64,000 bases of DNA from assembly GCA_034440575.1 (NCBI GenBank), contig JAOTOL010001638.1, positions 2,837,501-2,901,500 of the forward strand, written 5' to 3'. This document shows, piece by piece, positions 13,105 through 24,664 of this stretch. The position numbers were made by a program, and so were the translations under genes. The stretch's first letter is position 1, and each line of letters begins with the position of its first letter. Source of the DNA: Imbricaverruca yamaguchii (Eukaryota; Arthropoda; Thecostraca; Neoverrucidae). The notes beneath the pieces were generated by a model. That model was not told the DNA's origin, made no database searches, and was given only the letters and a program-made list of their open reading frames with translations.

Positions 13105-13161
<57 letters not shown>
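13105..13161. repeat. (AT)n microsatellite, left flank of the transposon
   Basis: A pure AT dinucleotide tract of about 57 bp. It directly abuts the TTAGGGT terminus at 13162. Its counterpart at 16371 abuts the other terminus, so the two look like one AT tract split by the insertion. Confidence 0.95.
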
Positions 13162-13165
<4 letters not shown>

Positions 13166-13174
13166 GGTACATCA
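13162..13174 (+). repeat. Left terminal inverted repeat (TTAGGGTACATCA)
   Basis: It differs from the right terminus at one of 13 positions and borders the AT tract directly. Confidence 0.75.
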
Positions 13175-13622
13175 AAACATTCAAATTGCGATAAGCATAT
13201 TACTTGACCTGCTATTTTGTTCCATTTCATGTAGGAATAACAAAATATCACGCTTTTTTATATGGAAATACAATTAGACGTGCCTGGGTACCACCGAAGA
13301 ATATAAATGGCAAATGCAAGCCCGAGCAGATCCATATGATTTTTCATTTTTGTCCTGATAATTTCATGCACCCTCCGTACGCAAGCGTGTCATTTCCATC
13401 CGCGGGAATAATAATCCCAAACAACGTGTGGGGCGTTCCACGACAGATCGACAAATAAAATTTCGATTTTGCACCCCCACATCTCAGATTTTGATGAAAA
13501 TGAGTCTATAGGGTTATCAGCAGCCCTAAACACGCCTGTGACATTTTCAGGCCTCTCCGACTTCCGGTTTTCGAGCTACAGCCTGCGACATTTTTACATT
13601 CGATGCATACATGGCTTTGTTT

Positions 13623-13652
13623 GTATTACTTCACACACGTGTGAAGTAATAC
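13623..13652. repeat. 30-bp palindrome upstream of the transposase start
   Basis: Two 14-base arms (GTATTACTTCACAC and its exact reverse complement) are separated by AC. It lies 56 bp upstream of the first ATG of the transposase frame. It could be a transposase-binding or transcription-control site, or just a hairpin. No partner copy near the right end was seen. Confidence 0.8.
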
Positions 13653-13708
13653 ACTAAAAATTTGCTCTGCGTTCATTGTGCCGCAATTCTGTCTTCCAAG
13701 AAATCAGC

Positions 13709-16117
13709 ATGAGCGCTCCTGCTGCTGACTCATCCCCCGGGCCTAAGGCGATGCGCTCAATAACACGCGTCTTTGGACTTCCTGGAGGCCTCGTAACAGC
13801 ATGGGACGCGGAACTGCCCCAGATCCGCCTCCCCAACAGCCTGCAGGTGCTGCGCTGCATGCTGCACTTCTTGGAAAAGGCAGCGAAAGAGAAGCGACCT
13901 GGCGCCACATCCGCTCCCACACGCTTCGCATCGGCTCAGCACGTCGTTGATATGATCGTGTCACTTTACGCCAAGGGTGGCATCCCTATGGTGAGCCGAG
14001 AGCGAGAAGCCACCAAGATCCTCCACCTGATGGATGAAAACAAGAAGCTGCGCGCCATCAACATCAAGCGGCGTGAGACTGCAGCCACCCAGCTGCGCGT
14101 ACAACAATCGGAGGAGGCACTGCAGCGCACGTTCGTCCTCTGGCCGCCTAACCCCTGACCGTTGATCAAGAAGGAGACTGACTGCGCATTCATCCGATCA
14201 ATGATGACCGATCGGCTGGCGACGATGGGAGGCATTGACCAGGTGACAGCTCGGCGGGAAGCGCGTTGCCAGGAAAGCGCGGATGCTGCTCTTGCGCGAC
14301 AGGAACTTGCTACCTTACAGCAGGAGCAGTCGAGCGCCACTGCAGTACTAGGCGATGTCACCGATGACGAGGCTGACGTGCCGCTCGTTGCTGATCCTGA
14401 CGACGACACTCCCTCGTGCAGCCACTGGACACCAGACGTTGGTACCCGCTCTGCACGCAAGCGGCCAGCTGGCACTCAACCCTTCATGCCTACAGACATC
14501 CTCAGCAACCCTGACGTCGTGTCGCTGGCTGCACGACTCAAGATGACACCAACACAGCAAGCTGCGTACACACAAGGGCTCACCAACGCTGCTGGTGGTG
14601 ATGTCGCGATGATCGCAGGCTAGTACGCCACTGCAGACCGCACGCGGCGACACGTCGTTGAGGAAGTCGCTGTGAATCTACGAGAAACGTGGGAGGCGCC
14701 TCAACTATGCACGCTACACTGGGATAGCAAGCTGTTGCGGACCATGAGCAACCACCGCCAACTGGAGGAACGTCTCGCTGTTGTTGTCGGCGACTCAAAG
14801 AGAGTGAAGCTGCTAGGCGCCCCTGCCTACGCCAAGGCCGCTGACGGGGCAAGTGGTGCCGTTGTGGCACGCTGCACAGCTGACCTGCTGCAGAAGTGGA
14901 AGTGCGGCAACAACGTCGTTGCAATGGCGTTCGACACAACGGCTGCCAACACCGGGCACCTCACCGCAGCGTGTGGGGCAATTCAGGACAAACTCCAGCA
15001 AGCTCTTCTGTGGTTGGGCTGCCGGCACCACGTGGGTGAAGTCGTACTTGGCCACGTGTTCGACGCACTGAAGTTCGAGGTTTCGAAGTCACCGGACATC
15101 GCCATGTTCGTTCGATTCCGCAAGCACTTTGACCCGGTAAACCGCACAACCCTGCTGACGTTCTCGGAGCCAGCAGAGCCCGAAGCTCGCGCTGTGCTGG
15201 AACTACTGCGAGTTGAAGCAGTGACCGCCGCCGATGCGCAGAAGTATCTGGTGCGCAATGACTATCACGAATGTGTGCTGCTGACGCTCACCTTCCTCCG
15301 CGGTGACCACTTGGAAATGAGATGTCCTGACACGTTGCACAAGGCAAGATGGATAGGCAAGATCCTCTGCTCCATCAAGATGGTGTTGCTTCAGGAGGAG
15401 CTGTTGAAGGTTTCTGCTCGTCCATCAGGAACGACCACCGTCACGCGCCTCCAGGCAGTCAAGCTTCGCGCGTTAGCGGTGTTCGTGACGCACCTGTACG
15501 TGCCCTGGTGGCTCAGCTGCCGGCGAGCCGTGGACGCTCAGTGCAGAGACCTGCAACTCTACAAGGATCTGCCTGCCTACCAGGCTGTCGGCGCCTCAAT
15601 CTCTGCTGCAGCGCTGCGCGCATTCCAGCGCCACAAGTGGTACCTGACAGCCGAGGTGGTTCCCCTGGCTCTCTTCAGCACGTTGGTGCCCGACGAGGAG
15701 AAGCGCGCTCTGGCCAACGCCACGCTCGCACTCTAGCCACAGGATCCTCTCGATCGCCCGGAGGACCGTTTTGGGAATGGCTTCGGCAAGCCACGCTTCC
15801 CGGATTTGCAGCCGGACATCTCCCTGCATGAGCTGGTCACCCTGGACTCGTGGTTCACCTCGTTTCGTCTGAAGCTGAACCTAGACTTCTTGCATACGCC
15901 AGTGGCTGACTGGGCGGGCAGCGGTGCGTTCGGTTCGGATGAACAGAACATCTGCGCGCTCAACGTAACCAATGACCGCGCTGAGCGTGGAGTGAAGCTA
16001 TCCACAGACTTTACGGAGGCTGCTCGGACCGACAACCATTTCCAGAGCATTCTGCAGGTCGTTGAAGACCACCGCCACAAACGCCCTAACCTTCGCAGCC
16101 GTAAACCACTTAAATAG
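13709..16117 (+). pseudogene. Transposase-like gene, one frame interrupted by three stops
   Basis: A single frame of 803 codons (last a stop) runs from ATG 13709 to TAG 16115-16117. It is interrupted only by TGA at 14156-14158, TAG at 14621-14623 and TAG at 15734-15736, with no frameshift. Clear family motifs appear in order: HWDSKLL (about 14721), AFDTTAANTG (about 14927), CRHHVGE (about 15019), DTLHKARW (about 15329), YVPWWLSC (about 15497), WYLTAEVVPLALFS (about 15639), GFGKPRFPD (about 15780) and NVTNDRAERGVKL (about 15966). I know this set from an unnamed group of proteins in cnidarian, aphid and crustacean genomes. By inference the Asp of WDS, the Asp of FDTT and the Glu of AERG could be a hAT-like catalytic triad with CRHH as the linking motif. 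The first 300 codons, before HWDSK, are family-variable and Ala/Arg-rich. An upstream in-frame TTG at 13676 is a less likely start. Confidence 0.8.
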
Positions 16118-16357
16118 GTGCGAAATTTAGGTTCACTGACCAATTTGCACCTGCACATTGACACAGTGTCATGTTCACCTGCCAATTTGCTACCTGCACA
16201 GTGGCATTTCGTGTTCTGATGTTTGTCTGGATGGTGGCACATGTAAAACGTCTTCGATTTGGATAATATATGACAAACATGTTTAACTTGCATATTGGAA
16301 CGTTTTGAGACCCCAAGTAATGCAAAGTAGAACACTGAATTTTTCACTATTGATTGG

Positions 16358-16366
16358 TGATGCACC

Positions 16367-16370
<4 letters not shown>
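16358..16370 (-). repeat. Right terminal inverted repeat (TGATGCACCCTAA)
   Basis: The reverse complement is TTAGGGTGCATCA, matching the left end at 12 of 13 bases. The AT tract begins at the next base. Confidence 0.75.

Positions 16371-16412
<42 letters not shown>
16371..16412. repeat. (AT)n microsatellite, right flank of the transposon
   Basis: A pure TA dinucleotide tract of about 42 bp, continuing the tract that stops at 13161 on the other side of the element. Confidence 0.95.
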
Positions 16413-16416
<4 letters not shown>

Positions 16417-18270
16417 GCTAGTATCAGCTCGATCAGAAATTTAATAATAATGATCCTCATGTGTCATATAAAGTACATTTCAACATTGCATCCGGCATTG
16501 CCATAACCATCTAGTGATTTGAAGACGAGTCGCATAAATTACCAAGATTTCTGGAATATGTGTTGCTGAAAACAGCAGATCATCGATGCTATTGGCTGAC
16601 AGGTCAAGTATGTCCAGCATACGCAGCTTTGAAAAGCAAGACTTGCAATAGCAACAACGCAAAGCGACAGGTCAGTTGGCCTTGTCAGATATCAAGAAGA
16701 CGACTGAATGTATATGAAAATGACCAAGGCATGAGATCAGACTAACATTCTAGCTCCTTGTTTTGGAAAAATGCACCAAATTCCAATGCTTTTTCTGCAT
16801 GGCTGTTTAAATAATGTAGACCATTTTCGTCAAATTTGTTGAATGACAATGTAAGGGAAACAAAGCTACTCTAATAAAAAAATAATTTCTCTATTGCCAG
16901 GCTTCTATAGTTAAAAGTAGAATATAAAATCAATCATGTGTCAAAACGCACATCTTGATTCATGAGACAGACAGCCGCAATAGTGCAGCCATAAACAAGA
17001 CTTCATTCCTTGACTGCTTATCTTTCACTAATCCGTAGCACAGAATATATTGCATACAGTTTCACTAATCCATATGCAATATATTAACCATTCTACTAAT
17101 AGTCTATCAACTGAAAATTGTATTCTTCAAACATCACATTACTACAGTCCTTACGTTGTTGCCTATTGTACGTCATGCAAACGGTGGTTGCGCATATTTG
17201 GCCTTCACACTAGTTCCTATTAAGAGGATTTGGTGTTGGCTGCAATCTACTGGGAACGATACTCAAGCATTGGATCATTAATGTAATGTAACGTATTTCA
17301 ATGTTGTATATTAATGATGCATTGCCACGAAAAAGTAATATCATGAGATCTGTGGCGCCTCAGATCACATCACGACGCCGGAAATGCGTTGTGCGCCAAG
17401 ACAGTGTGTTTGTAGACAGGCGGTGACCTGATCATCAGGGCAGATCTTGGCGCGGTGAACACCACTCGAGGTAAGATGTGTGGATCATGAGAATACAGTA
17501 AAGATGCAATCGGCAAGAAGTGACCCTGAAGATGTTGAGTATAGTAGATTGATTTGAAGACGAGTTAAGAGGGCCAGCGTGGTGAAATCCAGGTAGCGTA
17601 GCAGCATGTGTTAGGGTGAGGGTGAGGGATTGAGGTTACCGACGTCCTTCAGCAATTATCTGTAAGACACGAAAAATCAATTAAATAATGAAGCACCTGC
17701 GATAAAATTTGGCCTATCAGTTCCCACGACACGGAAGCGGTTTAATGAACCCTAGGCGAAGAGGTGCCAATCACTGAGTTCTTCCATAAGCCCAGATCCA
17801 GTTGATATGAATTCCGGGATCAGCCTCAGGATTGCAGATTCATGAGGTGCAAATAAATAAATAATAACTAATTCTTACCCAACCATTTGCCTTGCTAAAA
17901 CGCTCTACTGCCAACATGTATGAGCCAACATGCGCCTGTACTGTGACGAAGCACGCTCTAACACCGAGCGTCGGCGCTCTCGAACTACCCCCACCTTAGC
18001 TCCACCCTCGAAATGAGCAGCCTGGGGCCTGGTCGGTCACAGAGGCGCGGCGCCGTCCTCGACTTTTCGCAGCGTCCAACCCTCTTCGACGACCACACAT
18101 TCCGCGCAGAACGCCGGCGGCGATGCCGGCCTCGGCTTGCGGCCGTACGCCGACGGGATTTGTTTAATTTTGGACCAAGATACTGACGGTGGCTGGGAAG
18201 AGCCGGGGCGGGGAGAGAGGAGGGGGAGGGAGCGTTCGCGGCGGCTGCACTGCGCGGTCGACTGGCGTTC
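16413..18270. other. Non-coding stretch, nothing recognised
   Basis: AT-rich sequence, turning GC-rich from about 17950 to 18270 just before the 22-bp minisatellite. A minus-strand frame of 96 codons at 17985-18275 is Ala/Arg/Pro-rich and unrecognised. Confidence 0.4.
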
Positions 18271-18274
18271 GCCA

Positions 18275-18870
18275 TCGATCAGTGCCCGAGGCGTTCACAC
18301 TAACTGCCCGAGGCGCTAACACCACGCATCCGAGGAATTCACACTATCCGTTCCGGGCACTCACATTACCCGTCCGAGGCGTTCACACTAACTGCCCGAG
18401 ACGCTAACACTACCAGTTCAAGGCGTGCAGGCTACCCGTCCAGGGCTTTCACACTACCTGTCCCGGGCACTCACATTACCGGTCCGAAGCGTTCATACTA
18501 ACTGTCAGAGGCGTTCACGCTACCCGACCTAGGAGCTCATACTAACTGTCCGAGGCGCTCACATTGCCAGTCTATGACGTTCACACTACCCGCCTCAGGC
18601 GCTCACACTATCTGTCCTAGGCGCTCATCCTACCCGTCCGAGACATTTAAACCACCCGTCCGAGGCATTCACAATACCACTCCGAGACGTCCAAACTACG
18701 CGTCCGAGGCGTGCGAACTACCTCTCTCAGGCGTTCACACAACTTGTACCGGTAGTTCACACTATTCGCCCTAGGTGTTCGCACTACGTGTCCCAGGTAC
18801 TCACACCACCGTCCAAGGCGTTCATACCGTCTGGAGCGTATACACTACCCATCCGAGGCATGCACACTAC
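18275..18870. repeat. 22-bp minisatellite array (about 27 copies)
   Basis: The unit is CCGAGGCGTTCACACTAACT plus two bases, with alternating types such as GCGTTCACACTA, GCGCTCACACTA and GGCACTCACATTA. Copies are diverged but keep the period well. Frames across it are short and repetitive and are not genes. Confidence 0.88.
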
Positions 18871-19083
18871 CTATGGGAGGTGCTTGCTGCTTATACGATA
18901 GTGTCTGCAGCTGTTTATATTAGCTGCATCTGCACATGCGACTACAGTAGCTCGGGGTGTCTGAGCTGATTCGATTTGCAAGGTTTCGCACTTCTGAGCA
19001 TAAAAAATAACTAACTGCCAAGTACATCATCCAGATGAGCAAGGCTCTCCCACATTCTTTATAATCGTACTACCCATGTGCAT

Positions 19084-19338
<255 letters not shown>

Positions 19339-19339
19339 A

Positions 19340-21947
19340 GGCCATCTGCGAATTCAGAGGTGCTTGCAGCCAGTCGAGCGATGACACATTACCTTACCAG
19401 CGGTGAAGCCACAGGACAGTCATGTGGTAAATGTCATGGCCCCTCCCCGACACTGTGTGGAGTCCAGAGAGTCATTTATTGAGCTTCTGATTGGCACCAG
19501 CGTTCGCTAGACTCGGAGATATTCTAACGCTGGAATCATCGCCATAATCATCGCAGATCAAACCAGGCGCTTCCAGTGGGCTCAAGTCGGAAGTGCTGAA
19601 ATCGATTAACCCGAAATTGCCTGGGCCCATGAAGTTGCTTACCTCATGATAGCAAGCCTCCCTTTTCCTGCACCTACGCGGATGTTTCGGGTTGTTAGGC
19701 TTATTAGCTTCCGAAGCCTAGGCACTCGTCCGATTACCCCCTTTCTCGCTACCGACTATGAGCAGACGTCTTACACTTTGTATGTTCAATGTGGAAAAGG
19801 CCACGGCTATTTTAAAAATCAACCTATTATTTTTTAACATGAAAACCGTGTAACTTCACCGGGCTGGCCGCCAAATCCATCTTCACCGGGTCGGAGGAGT
19901 GGGAAGCCCTCTTACCCTCGATCTAGGGAAGCTATGACAAAGTGCAAAGCACCATTTGAAGCTTTGGTCAAGGAGAGCCCGAATCATGCACTAGATAGCT
20001 ATGCATTTTGACTGCAAATGAGATCACCAGAGGTCATATTAAGTTATTATTCGGAACTGGATATATCTTTGGATAATCGTTCCAAAAGACGGAGTTTTTT
20101 TCTATCGACATTGTTCATCGATAATTAACATGTATGGATGCGCTCATATTGATCATAGTGAAAAGGGGCCCACATGGGGCGGGTCAAGTCGGGCCAGAAC
20201 AAGGCTTCAAAACCAGCTTCCGAGCTCTGCATGTATGACACAGGGATGACTATGCATGAATTTGGAATTATGGATGACACAGGGAACATGTCATTGGCAA
20301 ACCAATGCATCAGCAAGATGGCATTTTAAAGGTATTGGAACATTATTATCTTTGATCCGCCATAGACTGACCTTTGGCGGCTTCGATCTGAAATCCGTAC
20401 AAGATACCCAAGACCGATATATATGACGCTATTGACAATTACGTGTCTCTGCGTCTACTCTTTCGGTCGCTATCATGACAAAAACTTGACAGAGTGGCTC
20501 TCGAGATCACCACCACCCGCCACCCATCTCCCCGGCCCACCGGCCAGGAGCGAGGGTTAAATGCAGCTGCACCCTTGTGCCTAGGACAGAAGGGTCCTGC
20601 TGACAACGCCTGTGAAGGAGACAAGGAGGCCGCATAAGCAACCAGTCTCATCACAGAGCCGTGTTGGCCCATGCCGACTGTCGACAATTATCGTTTGGTG
20701 TCGGCCTCTCTTGGCGCCGTCCGTAGCCCACAATTGGAGAGAGCAATTGACATCTGTACTGGATTGGCCGGCATAAATGGACGCCCCCTCCGAACTCATT
20801 CACTCAAATAACAGGCGGCCTCAAGTTGATGAGTCAGAACCTCCATCGTAATGTGGGCACAACCGGCATCCACTCTATGGGGGAGAGAGAAGAGAAGATA
20901 GGGATATTTTTATGTCCAATGTTTACTTTCTTTTATAATTGGTTTGCCTTCTGCTATTTACAATTTTGTGATTCTGCAATTGTACATGTCTATACGCATG
21001 TATATCTCGTAAGTTTCACAGAAGTAAACCTCTTCAAATGCAACGCTTTCAAAATGTTCTTGTATTGCTGAAAAAAAATCAGCAAACATTGATTTGCTTA
21101 GATTTGAGACAAACGCGAAACAATTACTTCAGAGGTACATTAACTGTCGTGTGTTTCAATGTAAAATCTTGACATGAACTATAGTGAAGGGATTTCTGAT
21201 ATAAATTGTGTTGGCTTTATACGACTACCACCAGCAATGATGTTTGGTGAAGACTCCAGTTCATGCTGCTGGATAACTTTCCATCGGTGATGCTCTTACT
21301 TGCGAAGAAAATAGATGAATACGCTATTGTACTCTAGTCGTTATTTTCAAATTGGAAACTATGTAAGCTTATCTGTGAGGCTTTGCTGTAGCCAGGTGCC
21401 GAAGTCCCCAGCAAGATTCAAGCTAACAAAAAAGCCTAAACGAAGTCAGCTGTAATCAGTTCGAGCAGGAAAGCCTGCGTGGGAACTCAGCAGGTTGCCA
21501 CCATGATTACTTAAGAGCAAGAGGCCTGCAGGGTGCCGGCCTGCTAGCACCCTGTGCTGGCTGATCATATTCGTAACAGGTGACAATATCAGTATGAGAT
21601 CAAACATTAGATGGTTCTACCTCTTATCATGTCTGAGAAAAATACATGCAGTGCCCTTTTGCAGCCATATCTCATAATTGTCTAATGCTCATTAGGCAAT
21701 CATGAATTATAGCTGGATAAGGCCATTGCAGGTTTTTTTTTAATCAGATAATATAAAATACAGCCTTTCGGATGTCAAGAGGAAGAGTTGGGAATGGCCC
21801 AGTGCTTCGCCTGCACTGACCACCTACACCGCTTGTTTCGCCCAAATGCGCAAACTGCACGACTCCTTGCGAAGAGACGTGCCGGCAATACCGCGTGCGA
21901 CGCAATAACGCGACGTCGCCCCAGCGCCGGTCATATACGGGCATCTC

Positions 21948-21950
<3 letters not shown>
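19340..21950. other. Non-coding stretch, nothing recognised
   Basis: Short frames only. A C-rich patch near 20505-20560 has no recognised identity. No RNA gene or element ends were found. Confidence 0.4.

Positions 21951-21952
<2 letters not shown>

Positions 21953-22012
<60 letters not shown>
21953..22012. repeat. (AT)n microsatellite
   Basis: An AT dinucleotide tract of about 58 bp, with the direct repeat TCACAAATAT on both sides (near 21948 and 22011). Confidence 0.95.
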
Positions 22013-22014
<2 letters not shown>

Positions 22015-22162
22015 AAATATACAAATACTCAAATATAAACACATATCACGAACTGAGATCGACCAGTAGCTGCGGTGGAACTGGGGCTAAGCCGATACTT
22101 CGCAACTGTTGGTCCTGCTGTAGCTGAGATCCTGGCGGCGCTGAACGGTAGCGAGCAACACA

Positions 22163-22745
22163 CGCCACGTGCCTGCAGCCTAACGGTGACAAGCCACTCC
22201 CGTCACGCCCACCACGTGTCTGCAGCCTCACGGTGGCGACCCACTCCAACCACGCCCACCACGTGTCTGCAGCCTCACGGTGGCGGCCCACTCCAACCAC
22301 GCTCACCACGTGTCTGCAGCCTCACGGTGGCGACCCACTCCAACCACGCCCACCACGTGTCTGCAGCCTCACGGTGGCGACCCACTCCAACCACGCCCAA
22401 CACGTGTCTGCAGCCTCACGGTGGCGACCCACTCCAACCACGCCCACCACGTGTCTGCAGCCTCACGGTGGCGACCCACTCCAACCACGCCCACCACGTG
22501 TCTGCAGCCTCACGGTGGCGACCCACTCCAACCACGCCCACCACGTGTCTGCAGCCTCACGGTGGCGGCCCACTCCAACCACGCTCACCACGTGTCTGCA
22601 GCCTCACGGTGGCGACCCACTCCAACCACGCCCACCACGTGTCTGCAGCCTCACGGTGGCGACCCACTCCAACCACGCCCACCACGTGTCTGCAGCCTCA
22701 CGATGGCGACCCACTCCAACCACGCCCACCACGTGTCTGCAGCCG
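22163..22745. repeat. 47-bp minisatellite with a 6-unit higher-order period
   Basis: Twelve to thirteen highly similar 47-bp units contain CACGTGTCTGCAGCC, CACGGTGGCGACCC and ACTCCAACCACGCCC. Each unit has a CACGTG and a PstI-type CTGCAG. The unit is free of stops in all three plus frames, so three overlapping frames of 165-237 codons span it. A variant unit (GGCGGCCC with CGCTCACC) occurs at 22281 and again at 22563, exactly 282 bp or six units later, which points to duplication of a six-unit block. The first unit (22163) is diverged. I judge the frames to be repeat artefacts. Confidence 0.93.
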
Positions 22746-22774
22746 AACGCTGCGCCACGCTCGTGAGCACTGCA

Positions 22775-22891
22775 TGAGGTGTCGGTAGCTCTGCAGCAGA
22801 TGGCTGGGTTCTCCGCCAGCGGACCGGATGGCATCACCTTCACCATACTGAAAATGCTCCCTCTGCTATTAAACCAAAGTTCCCGACACCG
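22775..22891 (+). pseudogene. Possible reverse-transcriptase fragment (GPDGI motif)
   Basis: The plus-strand translation contains SASGPDGITFTILKMLPLLL, which resembles the start of the fingers region of non-LTR reverse transcriptases, where A-x-GPDGI is characteristic. The resemblance stops at the TTAA of the miniature element at 22892. The sequence beyond that element (23753 onward) does not clearly resume the domain. The fragment is short, so chance similarity is possible. Confidence 0.4.
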
Positions 22892-23752
22892 TTAACCCTT
22901 CCCGTCTCGCGGGGGGGTTCTTCAACCGCCCCCTCAGGGTTTTCGCGGATAGCGGACGAACGGCACGGGGCAGTGCGCCCAAATTTGGCATACCGTTTTT
23001 CACATCAATTTGACATGCTCATGCAAACATTTTATGTCAGGTCATTTAAGGTCAACGAGTTAGTCAAGATCAAGTGAGGTCACCTCCAAAAAAGTTCAAC
23101 CAGTCATCACGCTTTGACGAATACAGATATTTTAATGGAACTTTCAGCGTTTGCTTATCTTCAGGGATGCAACAAAACGTACGAGTTGAATTTGTCATGT
23201 TCCTCGTTTTGGACTATATATAAATTTTGCGTATTTGCCAAGTTGCTGTTCAAATAGAGGATTCTGGCTAAAGTAAGCATTTATTAGGGCAAGTTGACTT
23301 CCAATAACGTTTCTCGGGCTGCTCTACCCATCGGAAAATGAAAATTAATGAAAACATGAAAACACAAAATTGTGAAATTTTTTTTTTTTTTAATTGGGGG
23401 TAGGGCAAAAAAGAACCATAGCTCTGGTCGATTTCGCTGTCCTTTTCTCATTCCAAATAAATTTTGTTTTTTCATATATCCACCGAAATGAACTCCCCAA
23501 AGTCAAGAACATAATGTAAGTCGTGAAAAGTCGTGAAAATCTAGCCCCCTGGTGACGTCACAGTTGGGGCGTCACGTTTTGGGGGGAAATTTCTTTGGAG
23601 GGTGGACTAGGACCCTACTCGTCGCGCGCTTTCCGATGACACCGCTTTCGTTTTCGTGTGATGCTTAGTTTGGATTTTAGAGGGGCGTCTTCAACCGCCC
23701 CCCCCCCCGAGACGGGGTGGGAGGATTTGACCGGAAAGACGGCGCGGGTTAA
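22892..23752. mobile_element. TTAA-flanked miniature element, family A, copy 1 (861 bp)
   Basis: The element begins TTAACCCTTCCCGTCTCG and ends GACGGCGCGGGTTAA, so the ends are imperfect inverted repeats with TTAA at both outer edges. TTAA target duplication with CCC...GGG termini is characteristic of piggyBac-type transposons; no transposase is encoded. Near each end is a copy of TTCAACCGCCCC. The stretch 23287-23752 is closely similar to 36640-37080 (copy 3). It contains AGGTCA motifs near 23038-23080. Confidence 0.85.
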
Positions 23753-23937
23753 AGAAGGGTCGTGAAGTTACTCAAGTATGCCGCTCTGCACTTTTTTGTC
23801 TGCAGCTCCTGGACGTTTGGAGCGTATATCCTGAAATCTGATGACTTTTCATTGGGAAATTGTTGCTACACAGGTGCCATTAAAAATGCGTTTACCTCCC
23901 TTTTTGTCGTTGCAAGAGCGAGTATTCGGAGGCACGT
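23753..23937. other. Short stretch between element and AT tract
   Basis: An open frame here encodes an unrecognised peptide that runs into the AT repeat. It is not treated as a gene. Confidence 0.35.
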
Positions 23938-24118
<181 letters not shown>

Positions 24119-24590
24119 TCTGGCCACTAGATACGTAGACTAGGCCGCCTCACAGCAATTGTCGGTAGGAAATGCCGTGCCGCTTCACAGTTAGGCGCTA
24201 CGTGACATTCTACCAGGTTGATCACATGCTAGTATCGAAAGACAGGAATTCGTGCTTGCAGCCGTCACGTGACCATTTGCTCAGTAGCCACGGAGTGAGA
24301 GACACGTGTCTATGCTGTTCCTGCCCTTCATATCTCAGTCGGACAAAGACCATTGATAGCTCAGTGAACAGAAAACCATTGGACTCCTGTCGACATGAAA
24401 CAATTGACCACTATGGAATTCGGACTTCAACAACACATAATTTGCTGGAAAGGTTACAAATTGCTCAGTTGCAAAGGGTGTAGTGAAACTGGAGGAAACG
24501 TTCGTGTTCAATGAGGCGTAATCTTGCCTAAAAAGAGGGAATCCCAATCTATTTTCCCCCTTGCTTAATTCCGATTGATTGACAAATAGA

Positions 24591-24664
24591 TTAACCAACC
24601 CCGTCTCGCCCCCCCCCCCCGAGACGGGGTGGGAGGATCTAACTGGAAAGACGGCGCGGGTTAA
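24591..24664. mobile_element. Minimal 74-bp member of TTAA family A (copy 2)
   Basis: It starts TTAACCAACCCCGTCTCG, has a poly-C run joined to GAGACGGGGTGGGAGG, and ends GACGGCGCGGGTTAA. It therefore keeps little more than the two family A termini, and both TTAA edges are intact. It is best read as an internal-deletion derivative of copies 1 and 3. At this size only the terminal sequences are left for a transposase to use. Confidence 0.85.

Larger units (their letters stand above)
13162..16370 (+). mobile_element. 3.2-kb DNA transposon inserted in an (AT)n tract
   Basis: Terminal inverted repeats of about 13 bp (TTAGGGTACATCA on the left, TTAGGGTGCATCA when the right end is reversed) enclose 3,209 bp carrying one long transposase-like frame. 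Both ends touch AT dinucleotide repeats, so the target duplication cannot be sized; TA, or 8 bp of TATATATA, would both fit. Base composition rises sharply inside the coding part relative to the flanks. The lack of frameshifts and the near-matching ends suggest a fairly recent arrival. The superfamily is uncertain (see the transposase entry). Confidence 0.8.

Noticed and set aside
22163..22745. Direct-repeat array resembling CRISPR
   Set aside because: The units are contiguous 47-bp tandem copies with no unique spacers, and the genome is clearly eukaryotic. It is a minisatellite.
22075..22788. 237-codon plus-strand open frame
   Set aside because: It is almost wholly the 47-bp repeat, and two other frames across it are equally open, so openness is not evidence of coding.
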